Source: Flaccisagitta enflata (taxonomy: Eukaryota > Chaetognatha > Sagittoidea > Aphragmophora). Taken from it: DNA of 64,000 nt. The DNA is taken from NCBI GenBank assembly GCA_965153355.1, contig OZ231127.1, positions 35,526,001 through 35,590,000 on the forward strand, written 5' to 3'. Shown here piece by piece: positions 11,722-31,144 of the stretch; positions within the stretch are counted from its first letter, which is position 1; every line of letters begins with the position of its first letter. The notes beneath the pieces are model-generated. The model saw only the letters and a list, made by a program, of their open reading frames with translations, made no database searches and had not been told where the DNA came from. The translations under genes and the position numbers were made by a program.

Positions 11722-13016
11722 GGCCCAGAATGACCACCTACATTCTGGGCAAACGTGATGGTGATAAGGGGTGGTAAGGGGTGGTGAATGTTGAGATAAG
11801 TAATTCTACTTGATACGTCATTCTGGGCCAGTGTGATGGTGAAAAGGGGTGTTAAGGGGTGGTGAATGTTTACATAAGTAATTCTCCAGTATGATTGTTT
11901 TCGTTTGTAACATTTCATGACGACATAATTTCAAAAGTAATTGAAATAATTGAATTCTGAAAAAAATTCCCAAAAGACTATGAAAATACATTTCATAACA
12001 TATCAATCAAAGGATCTTCTTAAAAAAATTTGATTCTCTCATGAAAAAATGACAAATTGTCAAATTGAAAAATTTGGAAAAATTTTACAGATGGACTGTT
12101 CACCCTTAAATTGCTCTCATTTCTAAACGGTTTGAGCCACAGATGCCAGATTGGTCTCAAATGAAAGATAATTTGATGCAGTCTTATGGTTTTCTTAAAA
12201 GTAAGCACTGATTTGATGTTTTGAATACAATTTATTAACTATAGGCAGGTTTTTTTTAAATTCTTAAAAATGATCCTACTTCTGTTATATTTTTTATGAT
12301 ACATGTTGCCAAATAGGCTTCCTTCTTTTTTTATTCCAAAACTACTTCAAATTATCTTTCATTTGAGACCAACCCGGCATCTGCAGGCCAAATTGTTTAG
12401 AAATAAGATCAATTCAAAGACAAACAGTTCATCTCAAAACATGAAAAACAGTTCATTTTAGACAAATATGCCTTACAACTAATAATAGAAAATCTGGATA
12501 AAATTTTTGTGGAAAAGTCTTGGGAGTTTCATATCATAAAATGTATTTTCAATATCTTTCACTATCTTTTTTCAGAATATGATTATCCCTACAACTTTTC
12601 AAGTTATGTCGTCATGAAATGTTACAAACAAAAACAATCATACTGGAGAATTAATTATGTAAACATTCACCACCCCTTAACACCCCTTTTCACCATCACA
12701 CTGGCCCAGAATGACCTATCAAGTAGAATTACTTATCTCAACATTCACCACCCCTTACCACCCCTTATCACCATCACGCTTGCCCAGAATGACCATCTAT
12801 CAAGGAGAATTACTTATCTCAACATTTACCACCCCTCACCACCCATGATCACCATCACACTAGCCCAGAATGATCGACTGTCAAGCAGAAATACTTATCT
12901 CAACATTCACCACCCTTTATCACCCCTAATCACCATCACACTAGCCCATAATGATCACCTATCAAGGAGAATTACTTATCTCATCATTCACCAACCCTTA
13001 CCAGCCCTAATCACCA
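11722..13016. mobile_element. Foldback element FB2 with tandem repeats in its arms
   Basis: A long inverted repeat whose arms contain tandem units of about 81 bp. The right arm has five units (GAATTACTTATCTCAACATT near 12648, 12726, 12807, 12888, 12969); the left arm has two to three inverted units at 11722-11890. Inside, 11873-12000 pairs with about 12500-12650 (TTACAAACAAAAACAATCAT). Long inverted repeats built of tandem units are the hallmark of FB/Galileo-type foldback transposons; assignment to that group is inference. The 81-bp period keeps a spurious frame open in both arms. Confidence 0.75.
12010..12430. repeat. Inner inverted repeat related to FB1
   Basis: Within the FB2 loop, CTCTCATTTCTAAACGGTTT and ACAGATGCCAGATTGG near 12115-12160 pair with CATTTGAGACCAACCCGGCA and GTTTAGAAATAAGATC near 12360-12410. 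The same block occurs in both arms of FB1, so this is either a nested older FB1 copy or a shared core. Confidence 0.6.
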
Positions 13017-13049
13017 CGAGCCTGTCAGTCTTCTTCCTCAGTCTCAGTT

Positions 13050-14095
13050 AGGCCACATCAAGTTTTCAGTTGATGAGTGATTTAATGGGTGTGCGAAAAA
13101 AAGCTGCAGGGAGGTTAGGTTGGGCATCAATCAAATTACATAAACGTAGCTCAGAGTTGCACAGTTGAACCCAGCAATAACGGGCATTGATTAATAATGA
13201 GGAAAATTGATATTAGAAAGAAATCTGAAAGACTTACGCTTAAGACAATTTTTCCAATTTGTTAAAATTGTTACCAGAATGAAGAAAAAAAGTTTTACTT
13301 AAAGTTGTGTCAGGGCATGGGAAAAAGCTGACAAAAGGATTTTGTAATTACCCAACAATTTCCTTTCGTCCATCAAAGCAAATTTTCTCAAGACCTTTAG
13401 CTTTTTAGATCATGTGAGCCAAGACTTGGCACTGCTTTGTAATATTGATTATTTTTCCCAGTCGCTGATTCTCCCTCAGTTTGGATGATTTGGTAAGTGA
13501 AATGAAAACTTGAAGACTGAACGATAAATTTTCCTCCAGTAACTTAAGCGCCACAAAAGCACAAATATATCTTCGGGAGAGAGAGCCTGTCGGGCTCAGA
13601 GTTTGCAAAACATGAGAGCCCAACAGAAAAACAGAGAGCATCGGGCTCGCGGGCTCACTCCAAAATCAGGCCAGCTCATAAGTCATAAGGCATGCATCAA
13701 ACAAAGCTGAGTCTCCGCTAACAGCCACGTGTATCAACGGACGTATTCTGTGCTTCATTATTTCATTCTTTCATTTTGAACTCTAATCCCTGATTCTGTT
13801 CCAACTGAAGAGATTTCATAAAAAAAAAGTCAATGTCAAATCAACGGGAAACCAACAGGTGATCGTTTTACACAATTGATATACCTCGATCTATCTATCG
13901 TTTAATCATTTGTACATAACCTACGGCGAGTGACACGTTGTTCAGTCGCCTAAAATTGGTCGTGAGCACAGATTTGTGCCGACGAAAATAAGCAATTAAT
14001 AAATGAGGACAATTTAAATTCTCATGGTAAAATCTTGGGCAGAAAATTCAATATTCAATATTCATCACCCTTATTTTTTTCTTTTTAAGTTGAGG
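13050..14095. other. No gene recognised; upstream region of the protease gene
   Basis: AT-rich unique-looking sequence. A pogo/Tigger-like fragment (GTTGAACCCAGCAATAACGG) is near 13157. No convincing TATA box or exon seen; the protease 5' UTR probably lies here. Confidence 0.4.
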
Positions 14096-23912
<9,817 letters not shown>

Positions 23913-25786
23913 CAAGATTTGACTTTTTTTCCAAACCCAATGATAACAGATTTCTTATGGCTTGGCACCAGAGAGATATGATTTGCGCTGCAGCGAAATT
24001 GCTGATAGTGTGTTCAAGTTGATTGGACTCCTAATTGATCAATAATCTTAGAAACTCATGCGTTCGATACCTACCAGGTTGTATGTTATCATTGATCGAT
24101 ACTTTTCTTCAACAACTTTTCACCCCCCAAATTGAGATTAAAATCTATTGAATTGTAACCTAATCGGTTGTATATCGCCAAGAAATATTTCGAAAGTTGC
24201 CTGGAAACTAAACCAGTTTTCACTTTCTTATATGCCAAGAGAATCTATCGATTGTCGCGACTAAAAATTAGGTTAACATTACAATGCGATTTGTTTCCAT
24301 GGACTTCAGAGGTCAAGATTTGGGCCCACACGTCACTACTTTGGCTGTGGCAGAGCAATGGCTCCATAGATGCACAGAGGCTTATTTGGGGCCCCAACAA
24401 GCACATTCCTCAAACCTATCAGCAAACTCCCAAAACTACCTTACTTTCCCAAGATGGTCTGATGGGATTTAATTCATGTCATCGTGGCCATGCGTGGGGA
24501 TCACGTTTTGGCTCATTAGGCGCATCAGTTTATTTGCCAATTTCTATGAAACAAATGTTCTAGGCCGAGAAAGAATACCAATTTACATAGCTATCTCAGT
24601 GATAACGGATCTGTACTGTATTATCCAATTAAGTCACTGTAACGCTGCAGTTAAAGGATAGAAATATAAAAGAAGCATATTCAGAGGCAGAATTTCATCA
24701 ACATTTCAACGACGCAAAAGAAAGAAAATAATTAACACATTTCACACAGATGGAAAGTTGATTAGCACATAGTGTATTATCCAAGAAGGAAGTCTGGAAT
24801 GGCTAAGTTTATTCTAAGCAAGATACTGATAGTCGCTGTTTCTAAATTCACCAAGTTTTTACTGAAAATTCAGAGGGAAGAGAATTGCGGTAATCATATT
24901 TTTTTCTTTTTTTTAAGTTTTTTTTTCAAATGTACACTTTGTCTCTTCAAACAGAAAAGAAATCTTAAAAAGATAACTAAAGGAATGATTGCAATCCAAG
25001 TGACTTTTTCTTTTTCACAATTACCCACATGAGAGACAAAATCGCGTTAATACATAAGCGGTCATTAACATATAATCAAAAGCAGGAAAAAAGAATGATG
25101 GGAGGTGAATAAATAGGCACATAATTTAATCACTTTGACATAGAGGTGGTAATGATTTCAAAAGAGGGAAAAGGGGGCATTCAAATAAGGAAAGAAGATA
25201 CAATAAGTTGCGATCAATTTGTTTTGTATAAATAATGAGATTCATGACGACCTCTCTCATCCGAGTCCACGGCCTTTCATCAGAGGCAACTGCTCCAACT
25301 TAGATAAGAGCGAAGTTTCAACAGTCAGAACTTCGGAATAGCGCATCTCTTAGTAGTGGAACATGACCTGCAAGTCCAAATCAGAGCTACAATAATACTA
25401 GAGAGCTGCGTGATGTGTTTGTTTTGGGTTGTAAATTGAACCCTTTTTTTTCAAAATTTAAAGTATTATTGGATCTGGGCGCGTAACAATCACGAGGGAC
25501 AACTGTAGGCCACTCTTCGAGAACTACGTAAGAAACCCGATAAGAGGCTAAGTTTTGGCCTTGTCAAGCCTAAATCACGGCTGAGCGAAATCGAGGCTAA
25601 GTTAAGGCCAAGTTAAGCTCATATAATGGCAAATAAAGATAAAGCATTTTGAGATCAAGAAGATTTACCCGTTTATAAGAAAAGAAATCGGGCATTTTTA
25701 TCCATGAATATCATGAGTCAAATCTGCTTAGGAAAAATTACCTTGATTGATAACGGAAGAAAATGACGTCTTTGGCGATATCAAAT
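23913..25786. other. No gene recognised; 3' flank of the protease gene
   Basis: AT-rich sequence without a credible exon. Short frames near 24170-24660 have no recognisable domain. No clean AATAAA is seen in the first 200 bases after the stop. Confidence 0.5.
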
Positions 25787-25789
25787 AAG

Positions 25790-25807
25790 AGAGAGAGAGA
25801 GAGAGAG

Positions 25808-25858
<51 letters not shown>
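25790..25858. repeat. (GA)n/(GAAA)n microsatellite
   Basis: GA repeat, then about nine GAAA units, then GA repeat. Confidence 0.97.
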
Positions 25859-25952
25859 ATGAGATCTAAAGGACAATCCTAAATTACATGACTTTCTGTT
25901 CCTTAATCTATGTCAGACAAGCATTTACGTGTTTCTTAATCGATCAAACAGA

Positions 25953-26792
25953 TTAGTCAAGAAGATCAATCATTTGCCCGTTTTGACGTTGTCCTCGTTT
26001 CCTGCGCCCGTTATTAGCGTTGCTGTTGTTTTTCCTGTTGTTTGTCTTGTTTTTGATGTTGTTGATGAAACTTCGATCGTTATCGGAAAAGCGCGTAGCG
26101 CCTCCGCGTCTACGCGTCTTAGATACCGACGACGCGTGTCTGCTTCTCTTCTTCTTGGCCGCGCTCCTCTCTACCAACATGACCGGTTCCTCTTCCTCTT
26201 CCTCCTCCACATCACGGCCGGAATACGATTCGTTGTTTTTCTTGACTCCATGTGAAGGGCCGCTGTGGCCGAAGATGATAGACTCGCCGGCCGGCAGGCC
26301 GATCAATCTATCATTCGACAACGCTAATTTTCGATTTTCGTACTCTCGAATGCGGTACAGCAGATCGGCTAGCCTCTGATCCGCCGTCGATCTCCGCCCA
26401 CGACGCCGCCGCTGCGACGAAGAAGAAGACGTCGACGAAGGCGCCCACGAGGTTGGCGTCGACGTAGCAGCTTCGGCCAAGTACGCGACCAGGAGATCCG
26501 CCGACGTCGGCTGCTCCTCGGGCAAGAGATATGAAGCAGCTGCAGGAGCTCGAGAAGAAAGGGAGGAAGAGGAAGATTGAAGACGTGATGACGAAGGTTG
26601 ATACTTGACCAAGAGGTCGTTGAGACGACGCCGGAGCAGCGGCGCCGTCGACGCTAATTTTTGCGTCGGCATCTGGACGCCGACGACGGCGGCGTCGTCA
26701 ATATCATCATCGACGCCCCGAACAAGTTGATCGCCATCGCCGACAGACGCCGGAACCGCATCTTGGTAGGCGTAAGGAGTCTGCAATTGTTG

Positions 26793-26823
<31 letters not shown>

Positions 26824-27206
26824 TGTTGTTGTTGTTTTTCTTGTGCGTCGCTGAATTGTTCTTTTGTTTCGACATCGACTGGAAAGCCCTCGTCGGCAGG
26901 CGGCGGCAACAACGCGGACAAAAGTTCGTAGAGAAGAACATTTTGTTGCTGTTGTTGTTGAGGAGATAAAGTTGGAGACGAGGAGGAAGAAGAGGAAGGG
27001 AGGGGAGAGGAGGATGAAGAGGGGAGGGCTGGAGCGGAGTCGGTCGTGGAAGCCCAAAGAAAGGCGACCACAACGATGAGGCGCCAGAAACCGCCGACTA
27101 AATGTGAGAGAGAAAAGAAAACGGTTAAGTATCTAGCACAGAAACCAATAAACGAATGAATGAATGAATGAATAAATGATCGAATAAATGAATGAATGAA
27201 TCAATG

Positions 27207-27240
<34 letters not shown>

Positions 27241-27904
27241 GAATGAATGAATGAATGAATGAATGAATCATTGGGGAAATCTTATGTTTTAAGTACAAGT
27301 TGTTTAGACATTGCACCGGAGAAAAACTATCGGAAGAAAAAAACTTAAGAACTTTTTCGTGACTAACTTTTGTTTTTTCACAGTCCTACGCTCAGCCTCT
27401 TGAATTGTCTCTAGTCTCTTAATTGTCACGCAAATTGCGAAGAGCGAGAACCATTGAATTGTGACGCAATGTGTAAAGAGAGAGATTAATACGTTCCATC
27501 TATGAATCACCCTGTTTGGTCACGTTAGGGATTTCAATCCGTGTCTTTTGTTTTAAAGGATTTTTACGCGGGTAGTGTTTTAGGGTTAGGGGTAGGGTTA
27601 GGGTTAGCGATGGGGTGGGTTTTAGGGTTAGGGATAGGGTTGGGTTATAGATAGATTTAGGGCAAGGTGTGGACTTGGTTTTGTATGTTTTAACTCGAGT
27701 GTGCTTGAATTTTAGATTTGCCCTTGCGGGAAAAAACAAGTGCACCGGATTGAATTCCCTAACATTACCAAGTGTTTCTGTGAATTTTTGATTATAGAAT
27801 TTAGGAATCTATGAATTAAGGTAGATATTTTACAAAGTATGTAGATAATGAGTTATTGATATTTGTCATCAACTGATGTTTTAATTACCTGTTTTGCGAT
27901 CCAT
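25953..27904 (-). CDS. Secreted low-complexity protein with polybasic sites, two exons
   Basis: Minus-strand exon 1 is 27904-27889 (16 coding nt), intron 27888-27098 (GT...TAG), exon 2 27097-25953; total 386 aa plus stop. The junction completes a convincing signal peptide (MDRKTV, then GGFWRLIVVVAFLWAS), which the second exon alone lacks: strong support for the splice. The rest is Ser/Gln/Pro-rich with a polyglutamine run of about 17, a short DLL-type motif used four times (ELLSAL, NDLLVKY, ADLLVAY, ADLLYRI), several polybasic sites (LLRRRLN, QRRRRGRRS, KKKRSRH, KTRRRGG), an acidic patch and a basic Asn-rich C-terminus. Polybasic sites after a signal peptide suggest a proprotein processed by furin/PC-type convertases, such as a granin- or neuropeptide-like precursor; I recognise no known peptide. 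A (GAAT)n tract and a telomere-like block lie in or beside the intron. Confidence 0.72.
27160..27267. repeat. (GAAT)n/(CAAT)n microsatellite
   Basis: AATG tetranucleotide tract with a CAAT segment, inside the intron of the minus-strand secreted-protein gene. Confidence 0.95.
27580..27652 (+). repeat. Interstitial telomere-like TTAGGG repeat
   Basis: Nine or so TTAGGG or near-TTAGGG units (TTAGGGTTAGGGG, TAGGGTTAGGGTTAGCG, TTTTAGGGTTAGGGATAGGG), degenerate but same strand, in the intron of the secreted-protein gene. Confidence 0.75.
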
Positions 27905-28356
27905 GAAGTTACAGTGGAATTCCCGTCGACAATTAGTCGGCATCAATTTGTCGCTTGAACCGCGTCGAATTCGGTTTGCAGTGTTATTGTATATTGGCAC
28001 CTCAAAAACTTTCCTTTGTGGGGATGATTTGAGGAAACTTCTTTTTTTCTCAACAATAAGCAGATCCGGTGAATATTCTTCCCTCGTATCTTGTTCTCAA
28101 AAACCGGCTCTTGGTATTATCTTTCGTTGTTTCTCACGATAATATCTTTTTTCTTCTTTTTTTTAAAGTTCTATTAATGATAATTCTTGTCTCTGATGTT
28201 TATTTTACACGGCTGATCTGTATTTTTTTGTTGGTTTTTATTTTTTCTATTTTTTTTTCTCGCTCTGAAGGTCAGCACGATGATGTGTCTCTCCTTTCTC
28301 AATTAATTTAATGACGTATAACAATCATGAAGTTTTTCTTTGAAGAGTGAGGCGTT

Positions 28357-28362
28357 TTTATT
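28357..28362 (-). terminator. AATAAA poly(A) signal candidate
   Basis: AATAAA on the minus strand begins five bases past the TAA stop of the Asp-rich frame at 28367-28780. Confidence 0.4.
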
Positions 28363-28366
28363 ACTT

Positions 28367-28780
28367 TTATAACGCTGCTTCTTCAAAGAGAGTCAGGAGT
28401 GAATTGTGATTTTGCGTCTCCGTGGCCGCCTTTTTATACCTTCGCCAAACCGCAGCGTCATCGCAAATTTCGCATCTTTTTAAGTCGTCGTCGTTTTCTT
28501 CATTATCGTCGACATCGTCTTCATGAAAGCCGCTTTTCTCATATTCTTCCATGCGTTCGTCGGCATCATCGTCGCTTTCGTCAACATCTTCATCGCTTTC
28601 GTCAACATCGTCGACGCTTTCGTCAACATCGTCGTCATCCTCGTCATCACCATCATTATCATCGTCGTCGTTGTCGTTGTCGTCATCGCCATCATCTCTC
28701 ATCGTCGTTTTTTGTGTCGGCATCAAAGATGTAAAATTAATCATCATCATCGGCGCTACGAAATTATCGCCAAATCCCAT
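28367..28780 (-). CDS. Asp-rich acidic hypothetical protein
   Basis: 137 aa: ordinary N-terminus MGFGDNFVAPMMMINF, a central run of D/N/E/V repeats (DVDESDED-like, residues about 28-100), then a non-repetitive tail with CEIC and WRRYKKAA. A TATATAA box lies about 170 bases upstream and AATAAA just after the stop, giving a compact intronless unit. Against it: the centre is a GAY-triplet repeat and a short upstream ATG frame precedes the start. It may be a real acidic (calcium-binding-like) protein or a chance frame in GAC-rich DNA. No family recognised. Confidence 0.38.
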   Translation of the reverse strand: MGFGDNFVAPMMMINFTSLMPTQKTTMRDDGDDDNDNDDDDNDGDDEDDDDVDESVDDVDESDEDVDESDDDADERMEEYEKSGFHEDDVDDNEENDDDLKRCEICDDAAVWRRYKKAATETQNHNSLLTLFEEAAL

Positions 28781-28948
28781 GTTGTCGTTGTCGTCGCCTT
28801 CGGCGTCATCGTCGTCGTCGCCGTTGTTGTTGTCGTCGTCATCACTGTCGCCATCGTCGTCCTCAGCGTTTCTAAGACGACGAAACTGTGGTAACCGCGG
28901 TCATCTTTTAAAAAAAACAGCCGTCGTCTCGGCCCCACCTGTGTTTCT

Positions 28949-28955
28949 TATATAC
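28949..28955 (-). promoter_or_regulatory. TATA box candidate
   Basis: Minus-strand GGGTATATAAG, about 170 bases upstream of the Asp-rich frame; position fits a core promoter for it. Confidence 0.4.
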
Positions 28956-28966
28956 CCTCATCATTT

Positions 28967-29053
28967 TTCTTTTTCTTCTTCTTCTTCTTCTTCTTCTTCT
29001 TCTTCTTCTTCTTCTTCTTCTTCTTCTTCTTCTTCTTCTTCTTCTTCTTCTTC
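28967..29053 (+). repeat. (CTT)n microsatellite
   Basis: About 28 CTT units. Surrounding 29054-29550 holds no recognised gene; it is pyrimidine-rich up to 29225. Confidence 0.97.
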
Positions 29054-29556
29054 TCATTACAATCTTCAAAATTTTATTCTATTTTTCTTCCCCAATACAT
29101 TTCCCTTACCCCTAAAATCCTTAAATCGTCCTTCCACCTCCTTTTCTCTTCTTCATCTCCGCCATCCAGTACCTCACCATCCTTCCTTCTCCCTTCTCCC
29201 TTCTTTCTCACTTTCTCACTCGCTTTCGTGAGAGACCTTCGATGATTGATTGCCGCTAAATGTTGAACAGAGAAAGAGAGAAAGAGAGAAAAAAAAGAGG
29301 AAAACGACGGCGCCAAACTGACGCCGTCTGGACAAATCTGCCCAATGAAGAAACGAAAGAAAAGACGACTGCCAAGTAAAAAGTGGACGTGGCGTCGCGG
29401 ACAACTACTTCGGACATCTTCGGACATCTTCGGACACGGACAAGTCGAACATGGTCCCCACAGAGTCTTGAAATTAGACACTTCTTTATTTGTTCTCTTT
29501 TTTTTTTCTGAGTGGTACTGCTGCCGTTGAATTTTGGTGTTGGCGAGAAAGTGAAA

Positions 29557-29678
29557 AACAAGGCCCAGTAGGCCAAAAAGGTGCGAAGTGTGGATTGGCG
29601 AACGAATGCGTTACAGACCAACAGACCGACCGACCAACGGACACAGCCAGTTATAAAGGTGCTTTGTCGCACCTAAAA
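29557..29678 (-). mobile_element. Hairpin-ended short element, family C copy 3
   Basis: AACAAGGCCC start, AAAAGGTGCGAAGTGTGG arm, (GACC)n core, CACAGCCAGTTATAAAGGTG and hairpin end GCTTTGTCGCACCTAAAAA, as in the copy at 8767-8886. Confidence 0.7.
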
Positions 29679-29758
29679 AGCAAGTAACCATGCGAGAAAG
29701 AAAACAAACACAAACAAAGCGAAGAAGAAAGAAAGAATGAAAGGGAAAGAGAGAAACA

Positions 29759-29812
<54 letters not shown>
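29759..29812. repeat. (GA)n microsatellite
   Basis: Pure GA repeat between a family C and a family B element. Confidence 0.97.
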
Positions 29813-29817
<5 letters not shown>

Positions 29818-29821
29818 GTGA

Positions 29822-30028
29822 CGCGGGGTCACAATATCGTTGCGGACGGGTGAGCAGGGTCCTCCAACCCCCAGCCCCCCTCCAACACACTCACATTGAA
29901 ACAATACCATCAGCAGCATCATAAATACGCGTTTTTCGCGTTTTCAACTCGAGCGTGACAACTCGAACGTGACCGACGGACCGACGGACCGACGGACGGA
30001 CAAAGCCTCTTATGACAAGTTGCCGGCG
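29822..30028 (-). mobile_element. Hairpin-ended short element, family B copy 3
   Basis: CGCGGGGTCACAATATCG then GTTGCGGACGGGTGAGCAGG, a (GACCGACG)n core and CAAAGCCTCTTATGACAAGTT at the far end, matching 7777-7992 at both ends. The terminal hairpin is partly decayed (AGTTGCCGGCG). Confidence 0.66.
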
Positions 30029-30414
30029 AAGGGGCAAAAATAGGGGTCCAGAAGGAGCAAAAATGAAAGTTTTGCAGACAGTCAAAACTTCAGTTGTAAA
30101 TGGTAAAATGATGTATTAGGATAACGAAAAAACAAAAATCTATGCAAAATCTGGGTTGCATATGTGCAAAATGATGATTTTTCAGATTGTATGAGGGTGA
30201 TAAGAAATCATCATTTTTTCTGCCTTTATTTCTTAGTTTTATTGGTGCTAGACCGGTTTTATTATTTAGAAAATGTCACCGACATACTATTTTACTGGAA
30301 AAATAGTCAAGCCTTTGTCTCAAGCTCTGTCCTAATGATTTTGACCGATTTGTTTCATGAAGATTGAGAAAAAATTGAAAAAAAAGATGAAACATTTTCC
30401 TAGCTTTTTTCCTC

Positions 30415-30593
30415 ATCTTCTCCTTCTTCGTCTTCTTCTTTTCCTTCTTCTTCTTCTTCTTCTTCTTCTTCTTCTTCTTCTTCTTTCTTCCTCTTCTTCT
30501 TCTTCTTCTTCTTCTTCTTCTTCTTCTTCTTCTTCTTCTTCTCTTCTTCTTCTTCTAAAAAGAAAAAAAAAGATGGAACGAAAAAAAGAAAGT

Positions 30594-30656
<63 letters not shown>

Positions 30657-30752
30657 CAGATTGAAAGAAAGAAAGCGAGAAGGAAAGAACGAATAAACAA
30701 ATGAACGTATGAACGAACGAATGAATGAATGAATGAATGAATGAATGAATGA
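30415..30752. repeat. Compound microsatellite (CTT)n-(GAAA)n-(GAAT)n
   Basis: CTT tract 30420-30554, GAAA tract 30595-30660, GAAC/GAAT tract 30700-30752. The GAAT tract abuts the start of the Penelope-like element; another GAAT tract follows its 3' end. 30029-30414 shows no gene. Confidence 0.95.
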
Positions 30753-31144
30753 ACAACAGTCGTAACAACAGTCGTAACAACAGTCGCAACAACAGTAACA
30801 GCAGTCGCAACAACAGTCGCAACAACAGTCGCAACAATAGCCGTAACAGTAGCCGTAACAACAGCCGCAACAACAGCCGCAGCAACAGCAACAGCCGCAG
30901 CAACAGCCAAAGTCGCAGCAACAATCAAGGCCATCACAATGGTCAAACTAGAGGCCACAATCGTGGATTTCGTGGCCGCGGATTTCGTGGCCGAGGATCT
31001 TTCCATCGGGGTGGGGGTCGAGGCCAATCCCGTCAATACCCTTCGTTTGCCTTCAATTGGAATCCCTCGTCGAATCCAGTTTTGCTTCCTCAACCAAATC
31101 CTTTTTTGTGGAGCGGCCAGTCGTCGGGGAATCGGTGGAGGTAA
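30749..31144 (+). CDS. Penelope-like element ORF1: Asn/Ser/Arg-repeat and RGG-box protein
   Basis: 131 aa. Residues 1-60 are NNSR repeats from an (AACAACAGTCGT)-type tract; residues about 68-92 are RGG/RG-box (RGFRGRGFRGRGSFHRGGG), typical of RNA-binding proteins; a Pro/Asn-rich tail follows. It overlaps the RT frame by 88 nt and is in the +1 register relative to it. It may be a real ORF1, the N-terminus of a frameshifted fusion, or the N-terminus of a single protein interrupted by an indel. The start is the first ATG after the GAAT repeat, which has an in-frame stop just before it. Confidence 0.55.
   Translation: MNNSRNNSRNNSRNNSNSSRNNSRNNSRNNSRNSSRNNSRNNSRSNSNSRSNSQSRSNNQGHHNGQTRGHNRGFRGRGFRGRGSFHRGGGRGQSRQYPSFAFNWNPSSNPVLLPQPNPFLWSGQSSGNRWR

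Noticed and set aside
12509-13051. 180-aa frame with 27-residue repeats
   Set aside because: It is the 81-bp tandem repeat of the FB2 arm; the same peptide appears inverted from the other arm.
13071-13110. Second hammerhead ribozyme (TTGATGAG ... GCGAAA)
   Set aside because: The essential leading C of CUGANGA is replaced and stem I cannot be formed.
24168-25032. Short plus-strand frames after the protease gene
   Set aside because: No signal, domain, splice support or repeat relation; consistent with chance frames in AT-rich DNA.
28523-29231. Ser-rich and Val/Ile-rich plus-strand frames
   Set aside because: Shadow frames of GTC/TCA and CTT repeats opposite the Asp-rich frame.
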